From positions 53,122,333-53,186,332 of the forward strand of contig CATQJL010000001.1 in assembly GCA_958299035.1 (NCBI GenBank): a stretch of DNA of 64,000 nucleotides, read 5' to 3'. This DNA comes from Cylicocyclus nassatus (Eukaryota; Nematoda; Chromadorea; Rhabditida; Strongylidae). The translations under genes were made by a program, and so were the position numbers. Positions within the stretch are counted from its first letter, which is position 1; each line of letters begins with the position of its first letter. The notes below the pieces were generated by a model that was not told where the DNA came from, searched no databases, and was given only the letters and a program-made list of their open reading frames with translations. Of the stretch, positions 12,651-23,099 are shown in pieces.

Positions 12651-13821
12651 TAGATTGATGCCAAATTGATGAGCGCTTTCCCAGGCCTCTTTCAGGACAA
12701 CATTTTTCCACCGAACTTTCATTTTTGGAAAGGATTTAGCATACTGCTGAGGAGATCTTTCATGCTCCATCCAATGATGCTTGAAACGAACTTCTAGCCA
12801 AATCTGCCAAGAATTTGCAAAGCTTCATACAACTGCACTCGAACAGAATTTTATTGCATTTACTTTTTTGGCCAGAATGCAAGAGTCCATGAAAGCCCTC
12901 TTTTGAAAATTTGATTACTGTATTAATAGAAATTGCCTACACCCGCACTGCACCTTTCAATGTTACCTAGACTGAGACATCGACACATCAAATAAGTAGT
13001 CGTCGTAAGCATTCTGTGGCCCACAAAGTTTTTTTTTGAAAAAGGCTATCGCCAGAGCTTTGCTTATTTTTGTAAAAATAAAGGTACGGCAATCTGCTAA
13101 CAGTTTTTGCAAAAACACCCAGGTGTTCAATGCACAGGAAATTGGGAAATCCCGTGATTCCAAATTGAGGTATTCTGAAAGATCGAAAATTTTTTCTTTT
13201 CGCAAATCTTTTTTGTTCAGCCCTTTTCATCCACATGTTTACTACTGGCTTGCGGCTTCACGATAGGCTACTTACCAATTACACTAAAGCCCATATGCAC
13301 ATACATCCCCGTGATAAGGGGAGAGGATGAGAGGGACGTGTAAATCTCGTTGCTCTAGATACCTTCTTTCTTTTCTCTATCAGAGTTATGAAGATTCTCA
13401 TACCCTAAAATCTGCGCATAATGGTTGCCATGGTACTGTCATACAAGATTTTACTATCTTGTGTGATATCCTGGGAATCTCCACAAGATCGCCTTTCATA
13501 GAGTCACTCATCTTCCTGAAATTCCTATGAAAACGCTGCAAAATTTTACTCATAGAGAAGGCTACCTAATATAGCTTGGTCTTTTGGCAAGGGACATACA
13601 GTCCGTGTCAATTACTCCCTTCTCCGCAAACGCAATGAGATTCGCGCCACGTTCGCGCGCGTCTGACTCGGGCATTCAAGTAAGCCTCATCAATTGAAGG
13701 TCGCACCCACCGCTCTTGCGTTTCGCATGCGTAGTTCCCATGCGGAAGGGGGTGGTAATTGACATTGACTGATGTATATAATCTGAATCAGCTTCAAGCG
13801 CTGAATCCAAAGGGTGGCGGT

Positions 13822-15541
13822 CAAGATGAACGATAGCATGTGCCAGCCGCCAGCTGGGTATCGTACGCGGTGCGCTGGTCGCTCCGCCCCCCTGTTAATT
13901 AGCCTAGGAATGCGTTGCAGCTATTAGAAAACTCTCTAATACTTCATTCATGCTTCTTCAGTTGGTTGCAATTTGGAAACAGTGGATTTCAAAATTTCAG
14001 TTGAATTGAGAATCAGTTTTCAGATCATTTTTCATTATACAATTAGTTCGCAAGCTCTTTCTAATGTGTTTCAGTTATTTGTTCCTAGTAGGCTTGCCCA
14101 AAATGATTTTTCATTGCAGGTATGAGGAAATAGTTTCGAAAGTGCTTGGAAAAGTGTTTTTCTCTATTTACATCTGTTACCATATTGAATATTCTTTGAT
14201 GTGCACTCTCAAGTTCAGGTTCAAAAAAATTCAGCTTGTGAAATGAAACACCCTTATATGTTTTATCGGAAAAGTAAGTTTTTAAACCCTAATCATAACT
14301 AAAAACAGATTTCATTGCGACGAGAATTCAAAACAAGCATTATAAGCGAATTTTGTTTCAACCGGACTAATTCGTTTTGAAAATATGCGTCATATCACAT
14401 AAATTTCTTAGGTTTCAGGAAAATCATACTGCACATATATATTTCCGAAACCGCCTCAAATAAAAATTCTTTCATTTTGCTACCAAAAACTGCTATCCTC
14501 AATATAAATCGATCTGTAGCTCAATCGAAATTGCGTGTGAACTAGTCGTAAGATGTGAGGTCACTCAGACAATCATGCCTGAGGTGTTCTAGATTGATTT
14601 CACACTTCAAAGTTCGATATCCAGGAGTCACTCGATCATTCTTAGGTAAATCAGCAAATCTCGCGAATTTCATGACCAAAACATCAGCTGTTCATTGATT
14701 GCCAAAAAAGATACTGAAAATCAAAACAAGATTCTGTAAACAGTCAAGCAGCACTACCCATGCCTTTTTCGTGATCGCATAATAATGACCTTGAAACTCA
14801 CCGCGCGATGCTGAACATAACGAATGAACTGTAAACAACCATTCATTTTTAGAGCTTTTCCATGTGAGATCGGTAATTTTGGGGAAAAAAATTTTCCCGC
14901 AGAAAAACATGCGGTTTTGAATGGGTTACTGAATTTATTTTGGCTTTATAGTCGTCATAAGAATAAAGACCACCCTGGGCTACATACTTATTCAAAAATC
15001 CTCTCAATACTTTTAGTAAAAACTTGGCAAATCGACAATTTACTCAGTTACATCTTTTTGGCGCCAATTTCGTGTAAAAATAGACTTTTTGCTTAGTTTT
15101 TGAGCTGAAGTCAATGTTTTTCGGATTCACTTGCTAAACAAATTCAAGACTTTGCAAAAAAGTCCAATTACCGACCCATTTTGGCAGGCCAAAAGTTGCG
15201 TGGATCCATTTGACGCACAGTTTTCGACGGTTCCACATACTGGATCGGCTTGTGGTTTTGCACAGTTTACCTACACGCTGACTGGTTGCTATGACCAAAA
15301 TTCTAGATCAAGACGCTGGCTGCAATTCACTCTGTTAATTTCGTGACAGACAGACATACACACACAGACAGACAGACGCTTAGCGCTTTATTATAAGTCA
15401 TGATTATCAAAAGTTATTTTTACTTGACATATCGTCCGAGAAACTCGTCCGCCGCAGTAGGGCGGAGCTTCGAGCGAACACGTTATTGCCAGTTCATGAC
15501 CCCGCGCGCCACTGTTACCAGCTATCGTTCATCTTGACATA
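13822..15541. repeat. Pair of inverted 18-mers bounding a 1.7-kb interval
   Basis: GTCAAGATGAACGATAGC occurs at about 13822-13839 on the plus strand and, inverted, at about 15521-15538. Each is followed by GC-rich DNA with a CTCCGCCC motif. It may mark the ends of a larger element or two oppositely placed repeat copies. No protein was recognised between them. Confidence 0.4.
15340..15410 (-). repeat. CTGT/TGTC simple repeat with Helitron-like start
   Basis: The minus strand reads CTTATAATAAAGCGCTAAGC and then TGTCTGTCTGTCTGTGTGTA, a layout like the start of the Helitrons here but different in detail. A matching 3' terminus was not located, so it could be another family or just microsatellite DNA. 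Confidence 0.3.
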
Positions 15542-16100
15542 TACCCGAATCCAAATATGCTCTTCCTAGCTGCCGCAGCACCATTCTGGAGCGACGGGCT
15601 TTTCCTGTCCAAACTTGGCACACTCATCCACTGGTTGTTTCATACTGCCGCACTGACCGCAGCAGACTGCGGCAGACTGCAGCTGACCGCAGCGGCCGCA
15701 AGGCCGCACAGATCGCTGCATCCTTTCGTAAAAGAAAAAACGATTGCGATTACGTCAAAACACCGTATTTACGTCTTGGAATTCATAGGTTCTAACATAC
15801 TCTTCTCAATCAAATTTTGGCGATTATTTTTCTTTTGCTTCGCTTTCGCAACGTAATCCGCTGGGTCACAAATACGGGACATTTTGCTCATATCCGTACT
15901 GCGAAGTCCGACGAGATGTTGTTTGTGTCGGGTCATCTTCAGAAGACTACGCTCTAGCGCTCTGTGGGTGGTCCTTAAAGCTTTCGAAGTGGCGACAGTG
16001 TCAGCCCAAGTCTCAGCTGCGTAACAGAGCGCCGGGAGAACGGTTGAGTCGAACAGGTGGGCACGGAGCTCCGGGTCCGTCAGTTGGTCGGTGGCTTCCT

Positions 16101-18452
16101 TCAGAGCCCGAAGGCGGCCCAGACTGTTCTTCTTCTCCTGTTAAGTTCTTCCCTCAAGTCGTTCTCCATGTTCATCGAACGTCCGAGATACACGTAAGAA
16201 GACGTCTCCGTGATAGGGGTGCCTTCCAATTCCATTTCTGCATCTTCGCAAAGGGCGTTCTTCATGAACTGAGTCTTCTTCCGATTGATTCGCAATCCGA
16301 TCTTTTTCCCTACTTCGTTCAGTTCCTTCAGCATCGTCTCTGCTTCAGTGGTACTGCTCGAAAAGAGAACGATGTCGTCCGCAAAACGAAGGTTTGACAG
16401 GAATCTCCCATCAACTCGTATGCCTCTCTCGTCCCAGTCCAGTGACTTCATCATCCTCTGCAAGGCCGCGGTGAACAGCTTCGGCGAAATTGTGTCGCCT
16501 TGTCGAACCCCCTTCCCAATTGGAATGGTCAGGGGGCGATGGAATAGCTGCATCGTCGTTGTACAGTCCTTGTAACAGTCGGCTAACGTCCTCACGTAAG
16601 CTGGGTCCACTCCTTGATCGACTAGCGCAGACAGGATGGCGTTTTTTTCAACGCTGTCAAAGGCTTTCTCGTAGTCGACAAAGGTTAGGACGAGAGGCAG
16701 TCGGTATTCCCGGCAGACTTGTATGACCCTCGAAACCGTCTGAATGTGGTCCATGCAGCTGAATCCTTTGCGAAATCCAGCTTGTTCTTGGGGTTGGGCT
16801 TCATCCAGTGTCCTAGATATGCGAGCGAGGATAATCTTCGTGAAAAGCTTGTACAGCACACTCAGCAAGCATATTGGACGGTAGTTCCGAAGATCTTCCC
16901 GTTCACCCTTCTTGAAAAGAAGGACGGTTCTTGATGTTCTCCACTGGTCGGGAATCCTTTCCTTCTGAAGGTAAGTTGTTAGGTGCGACGCAAGGATCTC
17001 ATGTAGACGTTGTCCTCCAGCTCGCAGAAATTCGACGGAAAGATGGTCTGGTCCTGGAGCCGTGGACGTCTTCATGGTCTGAATCGCTGTGCGCACTTCA
17101 GCAGGTAGAATTCGTGGTGGTATTTCTCCAGTGGGAACAACGGGCATCGGCACGGGTGTTGAGCGGAAGAGGTTGGTATAGAAGTTCTTCGCGATAGATT
17201 CCATCTTGTATCGGGAAGAAGTCGGAGTCCCGTCTTCGTTCAATAGTGCAGCCAGCGGTACGCGATATTCACAGAGGTCCCTTCGGCACTTCTTGAGACT
17301 TCGTCTTCCTTCGGCTGGTTCCAGTATTTTGGCTTGCCTGTACTTCCTGAGATCCTCCTGCAAAGCTGTTCTGCAACTGGCGTTGGCTATCAGTCGCTCG
17401 AGATGGGTTGCATCCTGCCTCAGAAATCTTCTTCTTTCAAGCATTTCCTTGGTGGTCTTCGAAACGCGTTCAACATACTTCTCGGAAGTCACTGAGGCGC
17501 ACTCTCCGCAGGCTCGCAATCCTTTCAGAAGCCGGTCGTAGTCGTACGTTGGGTCCTCCTCGATGGGCCAGTCACAACTTGATATGAGCTCCTCCAGCCT
17601 GTTACCGTCATAAACGACATTCTTCCTTCTTGCGGCACTGTGGCAGACCTTCTTTTCCAGCCTTCGACTGAATCGTACCTTCGCTCGAAGGAGGCGGTGA
17701 TCGGAGCCACTGCGGAAGGATGGAACTACTGAGGTATCGAGCAAGCTCCACCTTCGGTTGGTGAGAATGTGGTCGATCTCCGCGTGGGTCGTTCCGTTGG
17801 GCGATTCCCATGTCCACCGGCGATGTTCTTTCTTCATAAAGATGGAATTTCCATGGAAAAGTCGTGCGGCGGAGAGAAGCCCAACAAGACGGTTGCCGTT
17901 TTCGTTCCGGAGCCCATATCCAAACTTCCCGATCCTATATTCCTTTTCCAGTGGCATCCCGATTTTCGCGTTGAAGTCGCCCACAACAAACTTATAAAAG
18001 GACTTCTCGTTGCGGACGACCTCCTCCACGTCTTCGTAGAAAGCATCTAGTTCTGATTCGTCAGCTGCTGATGTTGGAGAATAGCAGTTGATGATGCTGA
18101 TGGTCTTCTGGTGTGGAGGTCGTAGTCGTAGGATGCCTAGTCGAGGTGATAGGATCTCGTGCGAATCGACAAGATGGACGATAGATGGGTGGACGACAAA
18201 GCCGACGCCTCCCACGTTTCGTGATGGAACCTTTTCACCACGAATGATGAGGGTCCCATCACTCATCTGTCGCACGTCCTTCTTCCTGGACTTCGTTTCC
18301 TGCAGAGCGATGATGTCGTAATTGATGCGCTCTGCAGCGCCGAGAAGAGCGTGGAGGTCGGCGTTTCTGGAGACTGTCCTGGCGTTGTAGGTGCAGAGCA
18401 TGAGGCAATCTCCATGGCGTGTCGTCCGGGCAGACGTGTCGTTTTTGTCCAA
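16101..18452 (-). CDS. RTE endonuclease-reverse transcriptase (copy 1), C-terminus lost to frameshift and inversion
   Basis: This 783-codon frame (first codon is TTG, so the true start is upstream) encodes an AP-type endonuclease followed by reverse transcriptase. Endonuclease motifs are TYNART (Asn about 23), LQETK (Glu about 52), [29 protein letters not shown] and [10 protein letters not shown] motifs are [51 protein letters not shown] and the catalytic [10 protein letters not shown]. The enzyme would nick target DNA and copy the element RNA in the nucleus. Relative to copy 2, one base is missing near 16108, so the last part reads in another frame, and the final segment is on the opposite strand (18850-19126). 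Upstream, two extra bases near 18510 disturb the N-terminal frame. Catalytic residues look intact, but the ORF is not functional as a whole. Confidence 0.92.
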   Translation of the reverse strand: MDKNDTSARTTRHGDCLMLCTYNARTVSRNADLHALLGAAERINYDIIALQETKSRKKDVRQMSDGTLIIRGEKVPSRNVGGVGFVVHPSIVHLVDSHEILSPRLGILRLRPPHQKTISIINCYSPTSAADESELDAFYEDVEEVVRNEKSFYKFVVGDFNAKIGMPLEKEYRIGKFGYGLRNENGNRLVGLLSAARLFHGNSIFMKKEHRRWTWESPNGTTHAEIDHILTNRRWSLLDTSVVPSFRSGSDHRLLRAKVRFSRRLEKKVCHSAARRKNVVYDGNRLEELISSCDWPIEEDPTYDYDRLLKGLRACGECASVTSEKYVERVSKTTKEMLERRRFLRQDATHLERLIANASCRTALQEDLRKYRQAKILEPAEGRRSLKKCRRDLCEYRVPLAALLNEDGTPTSSRYKMESIAKNFYTNLFRSTPVPMPVVPTGEIPPRILPAEVRTAIQTMKTSTAPGPDHLSVEFLRAGGQRLHEILASHLTTYLQKERIPDQWRTSRTVLLFKKGEREDLRNYRPICLLSVLYKLFTKIILARISRTLDEAQPQEQAGFRKGFSCMDHIQTVSRVIQVCREYRLPLVLTFVDYEKAFDSVEKNAILSALVDQGVDPAYVRTLADCYKDCTTTMQLFHRPLTIPIGKGVRQGDTISPKLFTAALQRMMKSLDWDERGIRVDGRFLSNLRFADDIVLFSSSTTEAETMLKELNEVGKKIGLRINRKKTQFMKNALCEDAEMELEGTPITETSSYVYLGRSMNMENDLREELNRRRRTVWAAFGL

Positions 18453-18849
18453 TCGGAAAGGCGCCCTGAGTACCCTGACATCGTTCTTGCTACCACCCGG
18501 CGCCGTAGGCGGGATCCGATGTACAGGGTGTTTTCTAAATTTTCTTGCTGTCTGAGTAATGAAATTTGTTCCCCTACAAGAGGTGGCTTACTAGGCCTAC
18601 TCTTGATTTCCACGGGGCGATCGCTGACCCCGGGCTTGGAGCGGGGAGGGACCGCTTAGCGACCAGAAGAAGCCAGACGGCGGAGGATCTGGCGTGGCCA
18701 GTTCTTAGCTAGGCATACGGCCGAAATCGGAAACGTCGAACTCCTTCACAGCTTGGGAGGCCCTACCAGAGTATACACTCGGCTGTGCATCGCAGTTCAA
18801 CACCCAGTGTTACCCCCACGCCACGATGAAGCGACCGACCATTGTGGGG

Positions 18850-19126
18850 GGCCGGTCACATCGAGAGAAGAACAGACGACAGATGGACACTAAGAACATC
18901 GGAGTGGATTCCTCGCGAAGCAAAACGTCCCCGAGGAAGACCACCAACGAGATGGGCAGACGTGTTCGTGGAGCGGATGGACCAGCTGAGAAATCAGCTG
19001 GATACGATTTTTGCACCTAGAACTCGTGGACGCAGCCACCGACGTCAGCCAAGAAGATCGTGGATGTCAGAAGCGAGGGACAGGGAGAAATGGAAACTTC
19101 TGAGCTGGGGCCCGCACGTCACGTGA
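18850..19126 (+). pseudogene. Detached 3' end of RTE ORF (copy 1), sense segment after the inversion junction
   Basis: The plus strand encodes GHIERRTDDRWTLRTSEW followed by REAKRPRGRPPTRWADVF and ends ..WGPHVT, the C-terminal tail also seen intact at 52265-52600 on the minus strand. It follows the inverted 5' portion without spacer, sharing a GGG microhomology at the junction. By position in the element it is the part synthesised first from the 3' end. Confidence 0.88.
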
Positions 19127-19385
19127 AGCCGGGCCATCTAAGTATCTAAGTACGTAAGTTTTTCTTTTGTGTGCTCATATATGTTCTGATTCCCACAGTC
19201 GTTGCATACACCTGTTTTACTCTCACTTTTGTTGTTTTTGGGGAATATATTGTTGTTGATATTTGGGCTACAACTATTTATCCTCTCCGCCTTTAGAGGA
19301 TGCAGCGATCTGTGCGGCCTGCGGTCAGTGCGGTCAGCTGCAGTGCTGCGGTCTTTGCGGCTCTGAAACAACCTGACTCTGACAT

Positions 19386-20375
19386 CACGATATCACCATC
19401 TGAAGGCTAATACACTTGCGTTAAGCTTCTGTTAAGTGAGATAGATTGGATTTGAGTTGTTTCCATATCTCAGCAACTTTTCCTTGCAGATTTTTATGCA
19501 CAAGCAGCCTCCCCATGTTCAGCAGTATGGCAATTTTGCGCAAGAAAAAGCCCATAATTCGCTTCGGAATTATGCGCGGCAGCTAGGAATAGCATAGGAG
19601 TCGTTCAAGGTGATTCAGAATATATCCCTTGCCAAAAGGCTCGCTTCACATTCCATCTTTTTCGATCGCACTTGAACTGTTGCGTTAGTCAGGAGCCATG
19701 CTCTCAAACTGTCTCAAGATCCCAATACCCCCAACTTGACCTGGACAATGCTTTTAAGCAGCTTACATTTTGAGGTATACTACGGACGGTACTGAGCATG
19801 TTTTTGACAGAAGAAATGGAATCTGAAGATTTTGAATTTTTCGATAATTTCTAGCTCGCGCAGTGGTTCATCGAAGATTTCGATCTTCTGGGATCTCATT
19901 TATTTTTACCACAAACATGTTTAGCAATGCAATATTACATTCTCAGCGCAATTCTACAATGTTTTCATTCATTTCGTAGGAAGATAAATGCAATATGAGA
20001 GGTAATTTCCTGGGGATCCCCAGGGGATCACACAAAATAGTGAAACTCAAACTTATATGAAAGTACCCTGGCAATCCTTATGTTTCAGAGAACAGCTTTT
20101 AAGTTTTCAATCCACATTTTCTTACGGGTTTGTGATACGAGTCTAAAATTAATGCACTGTATTACCAAAAGTTTGTTGCTTCTGACGGGTCTTTACCGAT
20201 TCGAGAAAGCAGATTTTTATGAAAGTCATAGCAGGTCAAGGTGAGACTTTGCAAAACGCTTGTTGTTTTAGCATCAAACATAATCTGAAATCATGGCATA
20301 CATTTCGTTTAAATTTGATGTAAAGCAGTGTTCCTGCTGGTCACGAACTGCTGTATACCACACTTTGGACCGAGT
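19386..20375. other. Intergenic, no supported feature
   Basis: AT-rich sequence without convincing frames, repeats or RNA genes. Confidence 0.55.
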
Positions 20376-22070
20376 CTAATTATTCGATCAATCGAATAAA
20401 TCATTCGGAAGCGAATGGTTTGAAAAGTCGAATTTTTGAAAATCTGATCGAGTAATATTGAAAGTTGAATATTCGAAAAATATTTTCAATAAAATTTGAA
20501 AGTCGAAAAATCTCAACTTTCGAATATTATTCGAAAGTCGTATATTCGATGGTCATCAATTCGATCATTCGATGGCCATCGAATATTCGAATCATTTGAT
20601 GAACATCGACTCGAATATTCGTTGACCATCAGTGATCGAACTCCAAGAGCATAGCACATCATTGTAGAAGTTTCTAACAAGCTACAATTGTCAATGGGAG
20701 TACATATGTTTTGTGGTCCAGGGGCGCTGTCTATACAGTAGAAGTGACGCGCTTTCCGTGTCGTAATATGTATCGATTGTTCGCTAGCCCGGGGCGCTAG
20801 GATTTTCATGGTTTTCTTCACCATCTTTTATCACTTTTTCATAAGCGTCATTGAGTATACTTTAGATTCTGGAATCTCGTGATGTCTCCAATGAAGTTTT
20901 AAGACCTTTCAGAAAGCAACAAATCTTAGGAAATTGTCTTGTTCTTAGTGTTTGTTCTATATATATCGCAGGTTATCCGGCAAATAATGTGTTGTTTATT
21001 TGTTTTTTTCACATCGCGTTTAATCATGCAATGTCGCGGCAGGGTGCACGGAAGTAAGTAATAGGGCCCAACGATAGGCCAAATCAAGCTCTAAAAAATG
21101 AAGCTTGAACCTTCGCGCCAAGTTTGATTTGCGTGAAGTTTGGAGCCCAATTTTATAAGGTATTAAAGATCTTAAAAAACGAAAAAATCGTATCTTCGTT
21201 CGAAAAATCATAGGAACCTCTAACTTGCTTACGCATGGACTATTATACCAGACCCTCGTACTCTATGGTTTTTCCATGGCTGGAAAATGAGAAAACGAAA
21301 GTTGGCATATTTTTACCAAAGCAATCCTAAGCCCCTCCCAAATAAGTGATTCTGTAGTATAAACCTTTGGGAGTATAACCATGAATTTTCAGCTCAAGGC
21401 AAGTGCCGGTTTTTCAAAAAGAATCAAATTGTTTGAAAAACCCGAAAAATGGGAGATGTTCGCACTTTTGACCCATTTTTGTCTGTCGTACTGTAGCTGT
21501 GGAAAAATTCCACAAACTATGCAGGTGAATGTCTAGTGTGGAGAGCACATGCCTGTACAAATTGGAGATCCATAAGGCGTTTATGAACAGAGATACGATC
21601 TTTCGGGCATCTAAAATTTTTTCCATCTTGCATTAGAACTTCAGATGGAGCAAAATTTCCGCGGAGGTTTGTAAACTATCTTATAGAGCTTGCTTTGCTC
21701 TATTAGATGATATTTCGTTGGCTGTTTTCTGTGATCACTCTGTCGCAGTATACCTTAAGACATTATTTCCCGGACAACCGAATTTTTATATATGTGTTTC
21801 TATAGTACTGGCCGCATAAAAGGGGACTGCAGAGACCCGCAGTTGTAAACTATGTGCTTGGCCATGCATCATATGACATAGACATTCATTTTTTTCGAAT
21901 TATATTCGAACATTGAATGACATTCGAAAGTCGTTTCGATTTTTGAATAATATGCGATAGTCGATTCAAGATCTTAGATTTTAGAATATTATTCGGTAGC
22001 CGGATATTCGAAGTTTTCAATCGAATATACTCGATATTCAATGAAAAAGATTTCGAATTTCCCTAGTTAC
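20376..22070. repeat. TTCGAA-rich arms flanking a mariner remnant
   Basis: Two blocks dense in ATTCGAA words lie at about 20376-20640 and 21893-22065, on either side of the mariner remnant. They resemble the ends of the TTCGAATA elements but without a clear TACTTGGGT terminus. They may be an old, interrupted member of that family; this is inference. Confidence 0.4.
20969..21781. mobile_element. Diverged mariner-type element
   Basis: The left end AGGTTATCCGGCAAATAATGT (about 20969) is inverted at the right as ACATTATTTCCCGGACAACC-like sequence ending at about 21780. The TIR resembles that of the element at 37033-37765, and both contain AGAGCTTGCTTTGCTCTAT-like sequence. No intact transposase frame was found. 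Confidence 0.5.
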
Positions 22071-23099
22071 TGCATACATAAGAGAATTTAGCTAAAAATC
22101 GCTAAATCTGATGACTTTCATCGTTGAAGAATAAAGTGTTAACCTTGCCGAAAAAGTCGTATTAATATTAGCATAGAGATGGAGTGGAAGGTTTAAACTG
22201 GAAATTTCTTCCCCACCAAGTGTGGCGCAAATACTACAAATCAAGTATGGCAAGCCATGTCGACGCTTGCAGTTGCGGATTCCTCATACGTAGAAATTTC
22301 CTAGAAGATAGTTTCCCTGATCTAAACATTCCTGGCGCGCTGCCGCGTTTAGGAATAAGGTAGCTGTAGCGGTTTGCGGCCAGGGCACGAACTTCGTGGA
22401 CTCTCACCCTGGTCGCAACCGGACTTGAACTGCAACAGGCAACTCTGGAGACTGAAGACGGCTAAACGTATGTAATATTTACTGAACCCTCTATAGAAGT
22501 GTTAATGAATCAGCTTGCAATCCGCGTGGTCTACTGAAGAAGCACAGCGACATCTTATTTTTCCGTTACTCGCGGACGGATATACAAACTCGAGTTATTA
22601 ACCATGGCGTTTGCAATTTATTTTCTTCTTTATGTGAATGAGTCTGCAAAGTTATGATCACTGCTTATTCTCAGAATAAGATGTAGCAAAAACATATTTA
22701 TAGCAGTGGTAAAAACTCATCACAGCTCCCTGCTTGAGAAATGAAGGATGAAAGGAGATCGGCAGAAGAAATTGGCAATACGACAGCTCAAGACACTAAT
22801 TGCTACACGAAATCGAGCTAACTGCAAGAGCTATTTTACGCAGATATTCGGTGGCCGTAAAATTCGATACACTGAGATTCCATGCAGATATAAAGTGAAT
22901 CCTGCGGTGTGCTCATGCCGCATAAAAACTGATTTGACTACCAAACTCGTACTTCTAGGCGGAAGTGGACAAACTAATATACTTATTGTCGCATCCTAGT
23001 CGTGAAAAACCAGCGACTATATTAAGGCCACTAATGAAAGTGAATAATGTTAATCTTACGTATGAGCCTCACTTCGTGAAAGAAAGAGGGAACCAGTTA
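22071..23099. other. Region downstream of the M28 gene
   Basis: It should hold the 3' untranslated region on the minus strand. No canonical AATAAA was seen close to the stop at 23100; the first one on that strand is near 22618-22623. A stem-loop lies at 22369-22432. Confidence 0.4.
22369..22432. repeat. Imperfect GC-rich stem-loop
   Basis: CGGTTTGCGGCCAGGG at about 22370-22385 pairs with CCCTGGTCGCAACCGG at about 22417-22432, with a loop of about 30 nt. No protein frame or known RNA family was recognised here. Confidence 0.45.

Larger units (their letters stand above)
12651..15632. other. Intergenic, repeat fragments only
   Basis: No gene recognised. A CTGT simple repeat lies near 15.35 kb and the paired inverted 18-mers at 13.82 and 15.53 kb. 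The stretch TGTCCAAACTTGGCACACTC at about 15607 resembles the conserved Helitron block ACCAAACTTGGCACACAT, suggesting an old Helitron fragment beside the GC-rich element. Confidence 0.5.
15838..19158 (-). mobile_element. RTE-clade non-LTR retrotransposon, copy 1, full length with 5' inversion (twin priming)
   Basis: The 5' UTR and ORF run on the minus strand from 18850 to about 15841. The missing 3' end of the same element then appears on the plus strand from about 18849 to 19158. The inverted part stops at the codons for VAKAK and the sense part restarts at GHIERRTDDRW, only about 11 nt later in element coordinates when compared with the copy at 52.2-55.5 kb. This is the layout expected from twin priming during target-primed reverse transcription. 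The 3' tail is AAGT-like repeats. An 11-bp direct repeat, TTTTTCTTTTG, flanks the insertion at 15827-15837 and 19159-19169. The 5' terminus (CCCCCCACAATGG on the element strand) is the same as in copy 2, so the element appears full length. Confidence 0.88.
15633..19373. mobile_element. GC-rich inverted-repeat element split by the RTE insertion
   Basis: The DNA on either side of RTE copy 1 forms a terminal inverted repeat. The left arm (15633-15725) starts GGTTGTTTCA and contains repeated GACCGCAG and then GCACAGATCGCTGCATCC. The right arm (about 19292-19373) is its reverse complement, ending TGAAACAACC. Without the RTE the element would be about 410 bp. It looks like a non-autonomous DNA transposon or MITE. 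No clear target duplication was found, so the superfamily is unassigned. Confidence 0.75.

Noticed and set aside
16044..18659. Many plus-strand frames across the RTE
   Set aside because: They are antisense shadows of the retrotransposon ORF.
22420..22450. Possible tRNA T-arm like sequence
   Set aside because: No cloverleaf or A/B box pair could be built around it; no tRNA gene was found anywhere in the window.
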